Notes: generated by a model from the sequence alone, not told the origin. A stretch of DNA of 64,000 nt from Sphingopyxis chilensis (GCF_035930445.1 NZ_CP142394.1:1273501-1337500); one strand, 5' to 3'. Shown: positions 51,540-61,214, counted from the stretch's first letter. Made by a program: numbers and translations.

Positions 51540-52178
51540 TCAACCGGATGACCGGGCGCCGCCCTCGCATTCGATCAGCCAGGTCCGGATGGAGGATTTG
51601 ATCGGAAGCGGCAGTTCATGGCCGCCCTCGTATTCGATGAACGCTGTGAGCGCGCCGCTGCGTCCTTTGAGATAGCGCTCCGCTTGCTCGAACTTGCCGG
51701 CGGGAATGACGGTATCGAATTGCCCTCGGCAGAAGAGCACCGGCTTTCCCGCGATCGCGAAGGACGGCATGGCACTGTCGTCGATCGCGAAACAGCCGGC
51801 GATCATGATAAGCCCGGCATAGGCGCGCGGGCGGTCGAGCAGGAGCGACGCGGCCATTGCAGCGCCGTTGCTGAACCCGCAGAGCCAGGGAAGGCGGCGG
51901 CCCGTATCGGCTGCGATCCAGTTCCCGATCTTGGCGGTCTCATGCGCAAGACTCTGCGGGACCGCGGTTCCGGTGCCGGCATTGAGGAACCAGGCGAAGC
52001 CGCCTCCTTGCGCGATCGGCCCGCGATAGGCGCGAACATTCGCGTTGCCGAAGAGCGAGAGGGCGAAGCCTGCCTCGCGCTCGGTGCTACCACGGCCGTG
52101 CAGATAGACGATGTCGCGGCTGTCGCCTCCCTCATCGGGACTGTCGTAGCGCATGACGATGGCCTGGTCTCGCGACAT
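51540..52178 (-). CDS. Alpha/beta hydrolase, MhqD/carboxylesterase-like
   Basis: 212 aa, cytoplasmic. Nucleophile Ser103 in GFSNGA, Asp155 in GQFDTVIP and His187 in GGHELP; the N-terminal VYLHGRGS gives the oxyanion hole. It matches the small COG0400 carboxylesterase/phospholipase group that includes MhqD, which in Bacillus is encoded with a ring-cleaving dioxygenase (MhqO) and responds to hydroquinones. Lying 288 bp upstream of the PcpA-like gene on the same strand, it may process the ring-cleavage product. AGGAG precedes the start. Confidence 0.85.
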   Translation of the reverse strand: MSRDQAIVMRYDSPDEGGDSRDIVYLHGRGSTEREAGFALSLFGNANVRAYRGPIAQGGGFAWFLNAGTGTAVPQSLAHETAKIGNWIAADTGRRLPWLCGFSNGAAMAASLLLDRPRAYAGLIMIAGCFAIDDSAMPSFAIAGKPVLFCRGQFDTVIPAGKFEQAERYLKGRSGALTAFIEYEGGHELPLPIKSSIRTWLIECEGGARSSG

Positions 52179-52655
52179 CGAGCATCTCCTCTTTTTGAGC
52201 CCGCGCGCAAGCGCCGGCAAGGCCGCGGTTCGCCGGGCGGGTGTCGATCAAAACCAGCGGAGCAGGTCTCAATCGCGGCTCATCTCATGCTGGCCGGGCC
52301 GCATCGATTTCGGACCGATTTTGTTTCGCGACAGTGGATAGAGAACACCCTTTGTTGGAAGCGCGAAGATCGGATGGGGTGAATGCGAAAAATGAATATG
52401 GACGTGGGGCGGAGGGCCCGGGATGTTGTGGCCGCGCTGCAGAGTCCTTTCCAGATCCAGAAAAATAAAATGAAAACATACACCTCGATTGCGCCTTTCC
52501 GGCGCCTTCGAGGCTGAGGCGTCGCCTGAACGAAGCGAGCGCTTCGCCCTGGCGCAGCCGATGCGGCAAGATGAAAAGACAAAATCCACAATCATGGCTT
52601 GCCGCTGCCAGCCGGCAGCCGCACGGCTATGCCTTGTTCGCAGAAAGGATGAAGG
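52179..52655. other. Divergent spacer, hydrolase versus GST
   Basis: 477 bases without a credible gene. A short palindrome CGAAGCG-AG-CGCTTCG (52531-52546) and an AT-rich run around 52455-52480 are the only notable items. No ATTC-N7-GAAT box was found here. Confidence 0.45.
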
Positions 52656-53288
52656 TTGCTCAAACTCTATTACAATTCGGGCTCCTGCTCGCTGGCCTCC
52701 CATGCCGCGCTGGAAGAATCCGGCCTCGCCTATGAACTCGAGCGCATCGATCTCGGCAAGAACGAGCAGACCAAGCCCGAGTATCTAGCCAAGAACCCGT
52801 GGGCGAAAGTCCCCGCACTCGAGATCGGCGACGTCATCCTCACCGAGAATGTTGCGATCCTGACCTATATCGCCGAACAGGTTCCCGCTTTTGGCCTCTT
52901 GCCGGTTTCGGGGATGGAGCGCGCTCGCGCGCTCGAATGGCTCGCGCTTCTCTCGAGCACGGTCCATGTCGCTTTTCGTCCGATTTTCCGGCCGGGGCGT
53001 CTCGCCGTGAGCGAGGCGGGGCAGCAGGACGTCGCGGCGACCGGCCTGGAGGGTCTCCGCGCGGTGCTTGCTCTGCTCGACGAACGGCTTGGCGATGCGC
53101 CCTTTACGCTCGGAACGCGCTTCAGCCTCTGCGATCTCTATCTCTTCGTTTTCATTCTGTGGTCGCGGCGGCCGGTGCTCGCGGGGAAGCTCGATGCGCT
53201 GCCGCGGCTAGCGGCTTTCGGCGACCGGATCGCGGCGCGGCCGTCGATGGCGAACGCGTTGGCACAAGAAGGCCTGTCCTGGACGTAA
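52656..53288 (+). CDS. Glutathione S-transferase, beta class
   Basis: 210 aa. N-terminal thioredoxin-like domain MLKLYYNSGSCSLASHAALEE with Cys11 where beta-class GSTs have the catalytic Cys10, NPWAKVPALE and glutathione-contact motif LTENVAIL, then the all-helical domain (FSLCDLYLF with the conserved Asp). TTG start at 52656 with AAGGATGAAGG upstream. Near the hydroquinone dioxygenase it could dehalogenate or detoxify quinones, but it is not the zeta-like PcpC reductive dehalogenase. Convergent with the phosphoesterase gene. Confidence 0.88.
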   Translation: MLKLYYNSGSCSLASHAALEESGLAYELERIDLGKNEQTKPEYLAKNPWAKVPALEIGDVILTENVAILTYIAEQVPAFGLLPVSGMERARALEWLALLSSTVHVAFRPIFRPGRLAVSEAGQQDVAATGLEGLRAVLALLDERLGDAPFTLGTRFSLCDLYLFVFILWSRRPVLAGKLDALPRLAAFGDRIAARPSMANALAQEGLSWT

Positions 53289-53309
53289 CACGCCGCCGCT
53301 TCTTCGCCT

Positions 53310-54599
53310 TCACTTCTTCGAAGATTGCGCAGGACCGAATCGCTGCCGGAAATCCTCAAGGCGCAGCGTGAAATTCTCCTCGCCGAGGAAGGTGGGGTCG
53401 CTCATCGTTGGCTGTTCATGGGGCCTGTACAGCGCCGCATAGGTCGGCATGCGTTCGGACGAGCTATGGAAATGGGTCGAGTAGGTCGAAACCGCGATCG
53501 TCGGCACCGCGGCGGAAAGGTCGAACCGCATCAGCCTCAGCCACCCGTCGCCGAGCGCGGCCGGTTTCGCGTCGGGCGCGAGCATCGCGAGCGCCTGGCC
53601 GCGATCCTGATAATCGGCGAGAATCTGATAGACCATATGGCCGGCGGCATTTTTGTCGATGCGGCGCGACTGGCCATGCTGATGGCCGCTCAGCACCATG
53701 AAGATCTGGTCATTGGGCAGGATCAGCTTTTGCCAGAGCTCCTCGGGATCATTATGCTCGGCGTGCACCGCGTCGAAGTCGACCGCGGGGATCGCCTTGC
53801 GTTCGCCCGCGACATTCAGATGATCGTGGATCGAGATGATGGTCGGAAGGCCGGGATATTTCTTGAGCAGTCCCTCGGCCCAGGCGATCACGTCATCCTC
53901 GGGCGCCATTTCGAGCCCGATGTGGAGGAAGCGATAGCCGCCCGCCTCGAATATCTGCGCGCTGTCGGCGCCGCCGTTGAACGCGCCGACATACCAGGGC
54001 TTTCCCTTGAAAAAGTCGGAATCGCTCCCGAAGACCGAGCGGAAATTGTCGAGCCCGCCATAGTGGAGCGTGCCATAGCGTAGCGGACTTGCTGCGTCCG
54101 CCGTGGCGGGCCAGCGCGCATCGGACCAGACCGAGTCATAGTCGTGATTTCCCGGCACCACCGAAAAGGGCAATTTGCCCGAAAGGATCGAATAGCCTGC
54201 GCGTGCGGTCGGCATCTCGACGGACAGCGTATTCGGCTCGGGAGTGAGGTAGGCGCCGAAGACGGAATTAGAAATCGACTTTTGCCCCATTGCGGCGTGT
54301 TTCGCGTCGATTGGCTTGCTGCCATGCTGCCAGATATCGCCGACGGCGGTGGCGAACACGATGTCGCCGCCCGCCGAGCGCGCGTTGCGTGCGATATATT
54401 CCATCTGGTCGAAGAAGATTTCCTTCGCGTCGATTGGAAATCCGGCTTCGCGCTGGTGGCTGAAATCGATGTAATTCTGCGTGTCGGGTATCACCGCGAT
54501 GGTGAAGGCGTCCCGGTCCTGCTGCGCCGCAACGGGCACCGAGAAGGCGGCGGCGGTGAGGGCGATCGCCAGCGCATGGCGAAATTTTCTCTGGGTCAT
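53310..54599 (-). CDS. Exported metallophosphoesterase (copy 2)
   Basis: 429 aa, the same length as copy 1 at 32320-33609 and similar throughout. Signal peptide ends AAA/QD near residue 26. Motifs: VIPDTQNY, GDIWQH, VVPGNHDYD, SIHDHLN and LSGHQHGQ, so the calcineurin-like metal-ligand set including GHxH is intact, unlike copy 1. Ribosome binding site is weak; it starts 28 bp after TBDR C and is probably translated from the same transcript. Periplasmic or secreted hydrolysis of an organic phosphoester is the likely role; substrate unknown. Confidence 0.9.
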   Translation of the reverse strand: MTQRKFRHALAIALTAAAFSVPVAAQQDRDAFTIAVIPDTQNYIDFSHQREAGFPIDAKEIFFDQMEYIARNARSAGGDIVFATAVGDIWQHGSKPIDAKHAAMGQKSISNSVFGAYLTPEPNTLSVEMPTARAGYSILSGKLPFSVVPGNHDYDSVWSDARWPATADAASPLRYGTLHYGGLDNFRSVFGSDSDFFKGKPWYVGAFNGGADSAQIFEAGGYRFLHIGLEMAPEDDVIAWAEGLLKKYPGLPTIISIHDHLNVAGERKAIPAVDFDAVHAEHNDPEELWQKLILPNDQIFMVLSGHQHGQSRRIDKNAAGHMVYQILADYQDRGQALAMLAPDAKPAALGDGWLRLMRFDLSAAVPTIAVSTYSTHFHSSSERMPTYAALYRPHEQPTMSDPTFLGEENFTLRLEDFRQRFGPAQSSKK

Positions 54600-54627
54600 G
54601 AACTTGCTTTCTACCAGTTGCTTGCGA

Positions 54628-56817
54628 TTACCAGGCGGCGCGGACGCCGATACCAAAGGTGCGGGGCGTGCCGATCAGTCGCGACGGGCCGGCGATGTCG
54701 ATATAATATCGCTCGTCGGTCAGGTTCCGGGCATAGCCATAGAGCGACAGACCCGACGCCAGATTCTCGATCTCGAGACGAAGGTTGATCAGCGTATAGG
54801 CAGCGGTTTGCGCCGACAGCGCGTTGTCGAGGCGCTTGAACTCCTTGCCTTTGTAGGTTGCATCGACGCTCGATTTGAGACGCCATGCGTCGCCGAACGT
54901 GATCGAGTGGCTGAGGCGAGCATGCCCCGAAGCATCGGGCGCGGCGGGCAGATTGTTGCCGAGATTGAGCGTGACGAGGACCGGGTTGGCCGATTCGAAC
55001 TTGGTGATCTTGCTGTCGAGCACGGTCGCGCCGAGATCGAAGGCGAGTTGCTGGGTCGATGTCCGGACGATCTGGAGCGTTCCGGTAATGTCGAGACCCT
55101 TCAGCGTCGCCGCGGCGATGTTGGTGCGAATATTGCCATTGGGCGTCGCGGTGCTCGACTGGAGATTCTTGAAGGAATAATGGAAGCCGTCGATCGCGAG
55201 GCTGAAGGCGCGCGAGGACGGAAACCATTTGATGCCGCCTTCGAAGGAATCGACGGTCTCGGACTTGAATGACAGTGCCTCGGGCAGCGAGAAGATGCTG
55301 GTGCCGTCGAAACCGCCCGCCTTGTAGCCGCGGCCGTAAGCGGCATAGGCCGAGAGCGAAGGGGTGATATCGAATTTGGCCGAGACGCGGCCCGATATAT
55401 TGTCGTCGCTGAAGTCATTGTCGAAGATCACCGGCAAGGGCAGCCCGATGCCGGTGGTGATGCCATAGGGGTTGGCATCGATCGTCGACCCCGAATAGTC
55501 CGAGCTTTCGGTCGTGTAGCGAATGCCGCCCGTCAGCGTCAGCTGGTCGATCGGCCGCCAGTCGGCCTGCCCGAAGACCGCGAAGCTCTTGCGGCCCTGG
55601 TGATAGTCGGTGTTGATCTGCGTGAAACGCGAATCCTCGTAGAAGAGGGTGGTGCCGAAATCGGTCTTGTCGCGCAAATAATAGGCGCCGACCACCCAGC
55701 CGAACCGGCCCCTGCTCGCGTTCGATAGCCGGGCCTCGACCGACGTCTGCTTGACCTTGTCGGTGAAGATGAACTGGTTGACGCGGATCGGCGCGCCGGG
55801 CGCTCCGTCGAGGTTTCGGTCCGAGGTCTCGTGGCCGATCACCAGGTCGAGGTGGAGGGCGTCGCTGAGATCCTGCGCGAGCGTGGCGCCGACGCCGAAC
55901 AGGTCGATGCTCCGGCGGGGATAGCGGTTCGAATAGAAGGTGAAGGGATCGTCGTCGGGCTCGAGCCAGCCGTTATTGCTGACGCCCCCGACCGAATCCT
56001 GCGGCTGGCTCTCGGAACGATCGCGGCTTTTCCAGAGCTTGAGCGTCAGATCGCCGCCATCGGTTTCGGCGCGCAGCGTCACGCGTCCGGCAAAGAGGTT
56101 GCGGTCGCCATAATTGTCGCGCGCGCCCGGATCGGGAAGTGGCGGCAGCTCGGGACGCAGCTGCATGCCCGTCGCCGGGCCCGCGCCCTTGCCGTCCATG
56201 AAGCCGCCGCCCTGGTCGGTGAGCAGCGCGACGCGCAGCCCGATGCTGTCGGTGAGCGGCACACTGACAGCGCCCTCCGCACGGAACCGGTCATAGCTGC
56301 CATAATCCGCCTGGACATAGCCGTCGAAGCTGTCCGACGGGCCGCGCGTGATCAGGTTCACGACGCCCGCGGTGCTGTTGCGGCCGTAGAGGGTGCCCTG
56401 CGGCCCCTTCAGGACCTCGACGCGTTCGACATCGAAGAAGGGCGCCGAGAGGAAGACGTTCGAGGATTGATAGACATTGTCGATGTGCATCGCGACCGAG
56501 GGGCTGCCGTTCGGGCGGTAATCGTCCTGGCCGCCGACGCCGCGGATGCTGATCGTCGTCGATGCCACGCCGCCGAAATTCGATGTGATGCTCATGCCGG
56601 CGACCTGCGACGTCAGATCCTCGAAGTTCGCGACACCATTGTCGGAAAGCTGCTCGCCGCCGACCACATTGATCGCGGCTGGCACGTCCACGATCCGCGT
56701 CTCGCGCTTTTGCGCCGTAACGATGATTTCGCCGCCCGACTGGTCAGCCGTTTGAGCGACAGCAATCCCCGGGGCCAGAAGCGCCATCGCGCTTCCGACC
56801 TTGATCAACTTCTTCAT
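54628..56817 (-). CDS. TonB-dependent receptor (TBDR C), paired with a phosphoesterase
   Basis: 729 aa. Signal peptide (MKKLIKVGSAMALLAPGIAVAQ), plug start EIIVTAQKRETRIVDVPAAI, GGQDDYRPNGSPSVAMHIDN, VERVEVLKGPQGTLYGRNSTAG, and barrel end GIGVRAAW. Paralogous to TBDR B over its full length. GAGGAA precedes ATG 56817; the frame open to 57063 covers the divergent TetR gene and is not real there. Upstream of phosphoesterase copy 2 in the same order as the TBDR B module. Divergent from a TetR gene that may repress it. Confidence 0.95.
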   Translation of the reverse strand: MKKLIKVGSAMALLAPGIAVAQTADQSGGEIIVTAQKRETRIVDVPAAINVVGGEQLSDNGVANFEDLTSQVAGMSITSNFGGVASTTISIRGVGGQDDYRPNGSPSVAMHIDNVYQSSNVFLSAPFFDVERVEVLKGPQGTLYGRNSTAGVVNLITRGPSDSFDGYVQADYGSYDRFRAEGAVSVPLTDSIGLRVALLTDQGGGFMDGKGAGPATGMQLRPELPPLPDPGARDNYGDRNLFAGRVTLRAETDGGDLTLKLWKSRDRSESQPQDSVGGVSNNGWLEPDDDPFTFYSNRYPRRSIDLFGVGATLAQDLSDALHLDLVIGHETSDRNLDGAPGAPIRVNQFIFTDKVKQTSVEARLSNASRGRFGWVVGAYYLRDKTDFGTTLFYEDSRFTQINTDYHQGRKSFAVFGQADWRPIDQLTLTGGIRYTTESSDYSGSTIDANPYGITTGIGLPLPVIFDNDFSDDNISGRVSAKFDITPSLSAYAAYGRGYKAGGFDGTSIFSLPEALSFKSETVDSFEGGIKWFPSSRAFSLAIDGFHYSFKNLQSSTATPNGNIRTNIAAATLKGLDITGTLQIVRTSTQQLAFDLGATVLDSKITKFESANPVLVTLNLGNNLPAAPDASGHARLSHSITFGDAWRLKSSVDATYKGKEFKRLDNALSAQTAAYTLINLRLEIENLASGLSLYGYARNLTDERYYIDIAGPSRLIGTPRTFGIGVRAAW

Positions 56818-56849
56818 TTCCTCGAAACTCCCGTTGCCGTAAGAATTGG

Positions 56850-56876
56850 ACGGGTGTCTAGAAACGGGTTGTGACA
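56850..56876. promoter_or_regulatory. Repeat element between TBDR C and TetR
   Basis: In the 69-bp spacer, ACGGGT is repeated directly at 56850 and 56864 (14-base period), within a longer TGTC ... GACA frame (56855-56876). The only repeat in the spacer; a regulator site is possible but weak. Confidence 0.3.
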
Positions 56877-56886
56877 GGGTTATGAC

Positions 56887-57483
56887 GTGGCAGTGAGTAT
56901 CATCGAGGAAGCGGCCGGCAGCGCGGTCGGCAAGCGCGAGCGGACCCGCCGCCACATCTACGATTGCGCGGTAGGACTCTTTTCCGCGAAGGGTTATGCC
57001 GCGACGACAGTGGGCGATATCTGTCAGGCCGCAGGAATTTCCCGGGCGACCTTTTTCCTCCATTTCAAGGAAAAGGCGGCGCTCGTCGGCGAAGGCAGCC
57101 GGCGTCTCGGCGCTTTATGGGAGAGCAAAAGGGGGGACCTGGGCGAGCTTCCCGCACACGAAATCCTCCGCCATCTAATCTGGTTCATCTACGATAATAT
57201 GGAATCGCCCGATATTGCAGCCCCCATGCTCGACGATTTTCGCCACACCTTCGGAGGCGACATGTCTCCCGGCACCGGACCGGGAACGATCCATGCCTAT
57301 ACGAGCGACGTGATACACGCGGCGCAGCTCGAAGGCAGCGTCATGGCCTCTCCCGCGGCGGATGTTCTTGCCCATCACGCCATCCGCCTGACCAGCCTGT
57401 ACCGGATGTTCATGGTGGGCGATCACAACGAGACGAAGCTTCTGTTGTGGCGCCTCTTTTACACCGGCGCGCGGCAGGCGTGA
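56887..57483 (+). CDS. TetR family regulator
   Basis: 198 aa, GTG start. Helix-turn-helix region ERTRRHIYDCAVGLFSAKGYAATTV and CQAAGISRATFFLHFKEKAAL; helical C-terminal domain of the TetR_C type (HAIRLTSLYRMFMVGDHNETKLLLW). Divergent from TBDR C with 69 bp between starts, so it most likely controls the TBDR C-phosphoesterase pair. No ligand clue. The first module (TBDR B) lacks such a neighbour and shows a different operator. Confidence 0.9.
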   Translation: MAVSIIEEAAGSAVGKRERTRRHIYDCAVGLFSAKGYAATTVGDICQAAGISRATFFLHFKEKAALVGEGSRRLGALWESKRGDLGELPAHEILRHLIWFIYDNMESPDIAAPMLDDFRHTFGGDMSPGTGPGTIHAYTSDVIHAAQLEGSVMASPAADVLAHHAIRLTSLYRMFMVGDHNETKLLLWRLFYTGARQA

Positions 57484-57570
57484 TGTCGGGGGGCGTCGGG
57501 ACGTCCCTCTTGGGGGCGCCGGCCCGGTCAAACGTCCGACGGCGCGCGGCCGCGCGAACCGCCATTTCCC

Positions 57571-57606
57571 AAAAAGGATGGCCGCACGTTCTGAACGTGC
57601 GGCCAT
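57571..57606 (-). terminator. Rho-independent terminator of TBDR D
   Basis: On the minus strand: perfect 13-bp stem (57594-57606 with 57578-57590), loop of three bases, followed by CCTTTTTGGG. It begins 27 bases after the TBDR D stop. This is the clearest terminator in the window. Confidence 0.85.
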
Positions 57607-57633
57607 AGGGGCACCCAGGATCGATCCTGTGCT

Positions 57634-60006
57634 CTAGAAAGCGAATGCGGCCCGCACGCCATACATGCGGGGTGGTTTGTAGCTGGTGATTTCGGGCCCG
57701 CCGCCGCCCGCTACGTCGGTAAAGCCGATCCCGCGAAAGAGGTTGCCGACCTGGACCGTATTGAAGAGATTTGTCGCGAAGAATTCCGCGGTCCAGCGCT
57801 TGTCGGGCGAATAATAGAAGAGGCGCAGATCGACATTATTATAGCTCGGCGCGAGGTCCGATCCCGCTGGGACCGGAAAGGCGGTATCGCGGTTGAAGGC
57901 CGTGTAGAAGATGCTGCTCGTATAGGAATAGTCGATGCGAAAGCGCCCGCTGCCCGCCGATCCCAGTGAAAAATCCGCCGAAGCGCCGAGATTGGCGGTC
58001 CATTCGGGCGTGCGCTGGACCCGGTTGCCGCCGAGTTGCACCCCTTGGATCACCTGGGGGTCGAACGTAGCGTCACTATAGGCCCCGGAGGCGTCGAACT
58101 GGAGCCAGTCGGTTGGCGCCGCCCGGATTTCGAGTTCGATGCCTTGAACGGTCGCGCCATCCGCGTTGAACGCCTGCGGTCCGAAGGGCCCGAAGATCTG
58201 GAACTGGAGATTGTCGTACTTGTTACGATAGAGTGACGTGTTGACCTGGAGCCGCCGATCGAAGAGCTGCGATTTCACGCCGACTTCGATGGCTTTCACA
58301 TATTCGGGGTCATAGACCGCGTTGGTCACGATCGGATTGATCGCCTGGTTGACGCCGCCCGACTTGTAGCCCGTCGAGTAGCTGACATAAGCCAGCACGT
58401 CGGGCGTGAATTGATAGTCGGCGGCCAGGCGGTAGGTGACACGCTGCCATGATCCTTCGACTGGCCCGTCATAGGCCGGCGGAGCGAATTGAAAGCCATA
58501 ATTATTCCCGCGCTTTTCATCGTGCGTGTAGCGAATCCCGCCCGTAAAGCTCAGGCTGTCGGTCGGGCGGAAAGTGGCCTGGCCGAATGTCGCGTAGGAT
58601 TCCGAAGTGATATTGCCGCCGATCACGAAGCCGTACGGCCGATTGTTGGCGTTCGCGATGATATCGTAGCGGCTGCCGCGATAGCTGGACTCGCGGCTGC
58701 CTTTCTCGTGAAAATAATAGGCTCCCAAAATCCAGGTGAAGGGCGCCGCGCCACTTGCGTTCGAGAGGAGCTGGATTTCCTGCGAAAATTGTTCGGCACG
58801 TTCGCTCAGGTTGAGGCTGCCGAGATCCTTCGGCGAGAAGTCCGCATCCTGCCGCGTCCGGAACGTCGGCTTGACATAGCCGGTGATCGATTTCGCGGTA
58901 ATCGGCCCCATGTCCCATTCGAGATTGGCGCCGAAGAGCAACAGTTCATTGCGTTGGAATTCGGCGATATCCTTGCCTTCGTGGAACGGCCGCAGGTCGT
59001 TCACGAGCGGAGCGCCGCCAACGAGATAATTGTTCGTGCCGGGGATGGGTGGGCCCGCGAGATTCTGGCCCGTCGTCGATCCCGGAAAGGGAGTACGGAG
59101 CTCGGGCTGACTGCCGACGCCGCCCGAATGGATGAACGTGCCTGACAGCAGCGCCGAAAAATTGGACGTCGGTTCGATCAGGATATGCCCGCGAAATCCG
59201 TAATTATCGGCGTCGTTGGCATCGGTGCCCCCCGGGACGCTATTGTGGGTGAAGCCGTCGCGTTTTTCGCGGAAAGCGACGAACCTCGTGCTCAGCCCTT
59301 CGCTGACCGGAATGTTGACCGCGCCGCGCAGGCGCCACATGTCGTAGTTTCCGATCGTGACGTCGGCATTGCCTTCGAAGTCCTGCGAGGGCTTCTTGGT
59401 GATGTAGTTGACCGAGCCGCCGGTGGCATTGCGGCCATAGAGCGTCCCTTGCGGGCCGCGCAGAATCTCGACGCGCTCGGTGTCGAAAGCGGAAAACAGC
59501 GTTCCGACGGGGCGGCCGATATAGATGCCGTCGAAGTGGAACGCGACGCCGGGATCGCCGCCTGCGGTGCTGTTCTCGTTACCGATCCCGCGCAAGGTCA
59601 CATAGGCGATCGGACCGAAATTGCTGAGCTGGATCGACGGCGCGAGCTTGGTCAATGTCGACAGATTGTCGAAGCCACGGGTCTCGAGCGCCTCGTTGCC
59701 CAGCGCCGAGATGGCGATCGGGACCTTCTGGAGGCTCTCCGAACGCTTCTGCGCCGTCACCACGATATCTTCGACGCCGCCGCTGCTGACGGCTTCTTCC
59801 GTCGGCGCCTCTTGCGGCGGTACGGCGTCGGTGGACGTGGGCGCCTCGATGGGCGCTGCCTCCATATTTTCGCTTATCTCGGTTGCAGTCTCCTGCGCGT
59901 ATAGCGCCGGGCAAGCGAACAAGCTGAAAGATATGGCCAGCCCCGTCTTTGCAAGCACGCCGTTATATCCGGATTTTTTGCGCGATACAGTTCCCTCGTT
60001 CTTCAA
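57634..60006 (-). CDS. TonB-dependent receptor (TBDR D)
   Basis: 790 aa. Signal peptide to about residue 37 (ends LYA-QE), an acidic Pro/Glu-rich linker (about 40-75), plug DIVVTAQKRSESLQKVPIAI, VERVEILRGPQGTLYGRNATGGSVNY-type motif, barrel ending GVRAAFAF. The TTG start at 60006 is supported by GGGAGA six bases upstream; no in-frame ATG lies closer. It is a different lineage from TBDR B and C. Close to the MBL and pcp-like genes but transcribed alone and followed by a strong terminator. Confidence 0.94.
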   Translation of the reverse strand: MKNEGTVSRKKSGYNGVLAKTGLAISFSLFACPALYAQETATEISENMEAAPIEAPTSTDAVPPQEAPTEEAVSSGGVEDIVVTAQKRSESLQKVPIAISALGNEALETRGFDNLSTLTKLAPSIQLSNFGPIAYVTLRGIGNENSTAGGDPGVAFHFDGIYIGRPVGTLFSAFDTERVEILRGPQGTLYGRNATGGSVNYITKKPSQDFEGNADVTIGNYDMWRLRGAVNIPVSEGLSTRFVAFREKRDGFTHNSVPGGTDANDADNYGFRGHILIEPTSNFSALLSGTFIHSGGVGSQPELRTPFPGSTTGQNLAGPPIPGTNNYLVGGAPLVNDLRPFHEGKDIAEFQRNELLLFGANLEWDMGPITAKSITGYVKPTFRTRQDADFSPKDLGSLNLSERAEQFSQEIQLLSNASGAAPFTWILGAYYFHEKGSRESSYRGSRYDIIANANNRPYGFVIGGNITSESYATFGQATFRPTDSLSFTGGIRYTHDEKRGNNYGFQFAPPAYDGPVEGSWQRVTYRLAADYQFTPDVLAYVSYSTGYKSGGVNQAINPIVTNAVYDPEYVKAIEVGVKSQLFDRRLQVNTSLYRNKYDNLQFQIFGPFGPQAFNADGATVQGIELEIRAAPTDWLQFDASGAYSDATFDPQVIQGVQLGGNRVQRTPEWTANLGASADFSLGSAGSGRFRIDYSYTSSIFYTAFNRDTAFPVPAGSDLAPSYNNVDLRLFYYSPDKRWTAEFFATNLFNTVQVGNLFRGIGFTDVAGGGGPEITSYKPPRMYGVRAAFAF

Positions 60007-60206
60007 AGTCCATCTCCCAAAATATTTTTTTGTGTAATTTCATGGCGTTTTTCGCCCTTGTGGAGATATTTTATGTGGCAGCGCGCAGGCTCGCAATTGC
60101 CGAAACTGAATAGCCGGAATTCGAAAATCGGCTGGCGTCGCTGTTTGTCCATTCGCAAGCGTCCGGCGCGGCACCAGAAAAGGCCCCGAACGGCCCGCGC
60201 GATATG

Positions 60207-61214
60207 TCACACGATGGTCAGGTCGCTCGCGACGATTATATCGCCCTTGAAGACTTTGGCCGCCTCATCCCGCCAGACCTCGGCGGCAACATCGTCAGGA
60301 TAGATGTGACTGAGCACCAATGTCCCGACGCCCGCCCGCTGTGCGATTTTTCCGACGTCGCCGATCGGGGTGTGCGCTCTGGCAATATGCTGCACAAAGT
60401 CCGCTGGTGTCATCGCGAGGCCGCCGGCCACCTGCTCCCGGGCCTGACGCTCGATCCCGGGAAGATGAATGGCTTCATGAACGAGAATATCGGCGCCCGC
60501 GGCCAGTGCGGTTAGATTGTCCGAAGCACGCGTGTCGCCCGAAAAGACGATTGACCGGTCCGGAAAGTCGAACCTGTAGGCGAGCGCGAGATCGACGGGT
60601 GGGTGATCGACTGCCACCGCGCGGACGGTGAGATCCCGGGTATGTAGTACCACGCCGGACGCCGGTATTTCGTGGACCTGCGGCGCCGAAAAATCCGCAA
60701 GATGAAAATCACGCGCCCACATGGCGGTGGTACCGGCCATCGCGCGGACATAGTCGGTCGTCATCTGGGCGAGGGGAGGCGGGCCATAGGCCGCAAGCTG
60801 CCGCGGGAGGCCGCGTAGCCAACCCAATAGGAGGAACGGGCCATATTCGATATTATGGTCGGGATGATGGTGCGTGAGGAAGATCGATTCCACCGCGCGA
60901 AAGGGCACCCCGGTCCGCATGAACAGGTCGGTGACGCCGAGGCCGCAGTCGACGATATGAGCCTTGGCACCGCGGACGATCAGCGAAGACGCCATTTGCC
61001 GGGCGCGCCCGGCGACGGGACCCGCGCCCGTCCCGAGCAGGACGAGCTTCGTGCCGACTGCCTTTTCAAGCTCGCGGCGCACCGAGGCCCCTCGCGCATC
61101 GCGCTGATCCGCCCAGCCCGCCGCCTCCTCGAAGGCCTGCGCGCCGGCGGGCGCCAGCAGCGGCAAGCCGAGCAGGGGAAGGACCGCCCGCCGCGTCGGT
61201 TCGAAATCGCCCAT
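60207..61214 (-). CDS. Exported MBL-fold metallohydrolase
   Basis: 335 aa. N-terminal twin-arginine-like signal (TRRAVLPLLGLPLLAPAGAQA), suggesting folded export. Metallo-beta-lactamase motifs: FLTHHHPDHN for the two-metal site, FSGDTRAS with the bridging Asp, and a final His in LSHIYPDD. It is nearest to the RNase Z/arylsulfatase-like hydrolases; the substrate is unknown. ATG at 61214 chosen with GGGAG nine bases upstream; TTG 61220 is in frame. Same strand as TBDR D, 200 bp upstream. Confidence 0.87.
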   Translation of the reverse strand: MGDFEPTRRAVLPLLGLPLLAPAGAQAFEEAAGWADQRDARGASVRRELEKAVGTKLVLLGTGAGPVAGRARQMASSLIVRGAKAHIVDCGLGVTDLFMRTGVPFRAVESIFLTHHHPDHNIEYGPFLLLGWLRGLPRQLAAYGPPPLAQMTTDYVRAMAGTTAMWARDFHLADFSAPQVHEIPASGVVLHTRDLTVRAVAVDHPPVDLALAYRFDFPDRSIVFSGDTRASDNLTALAAGADILVHEAIHLPGIERQAREQVAGGLAMTPADFVQHIARAHTPIGDVGKIAQRAGVGTLVLSHIYPDDVAAEVWRDEAAKVFKGDIIVASDLTIV

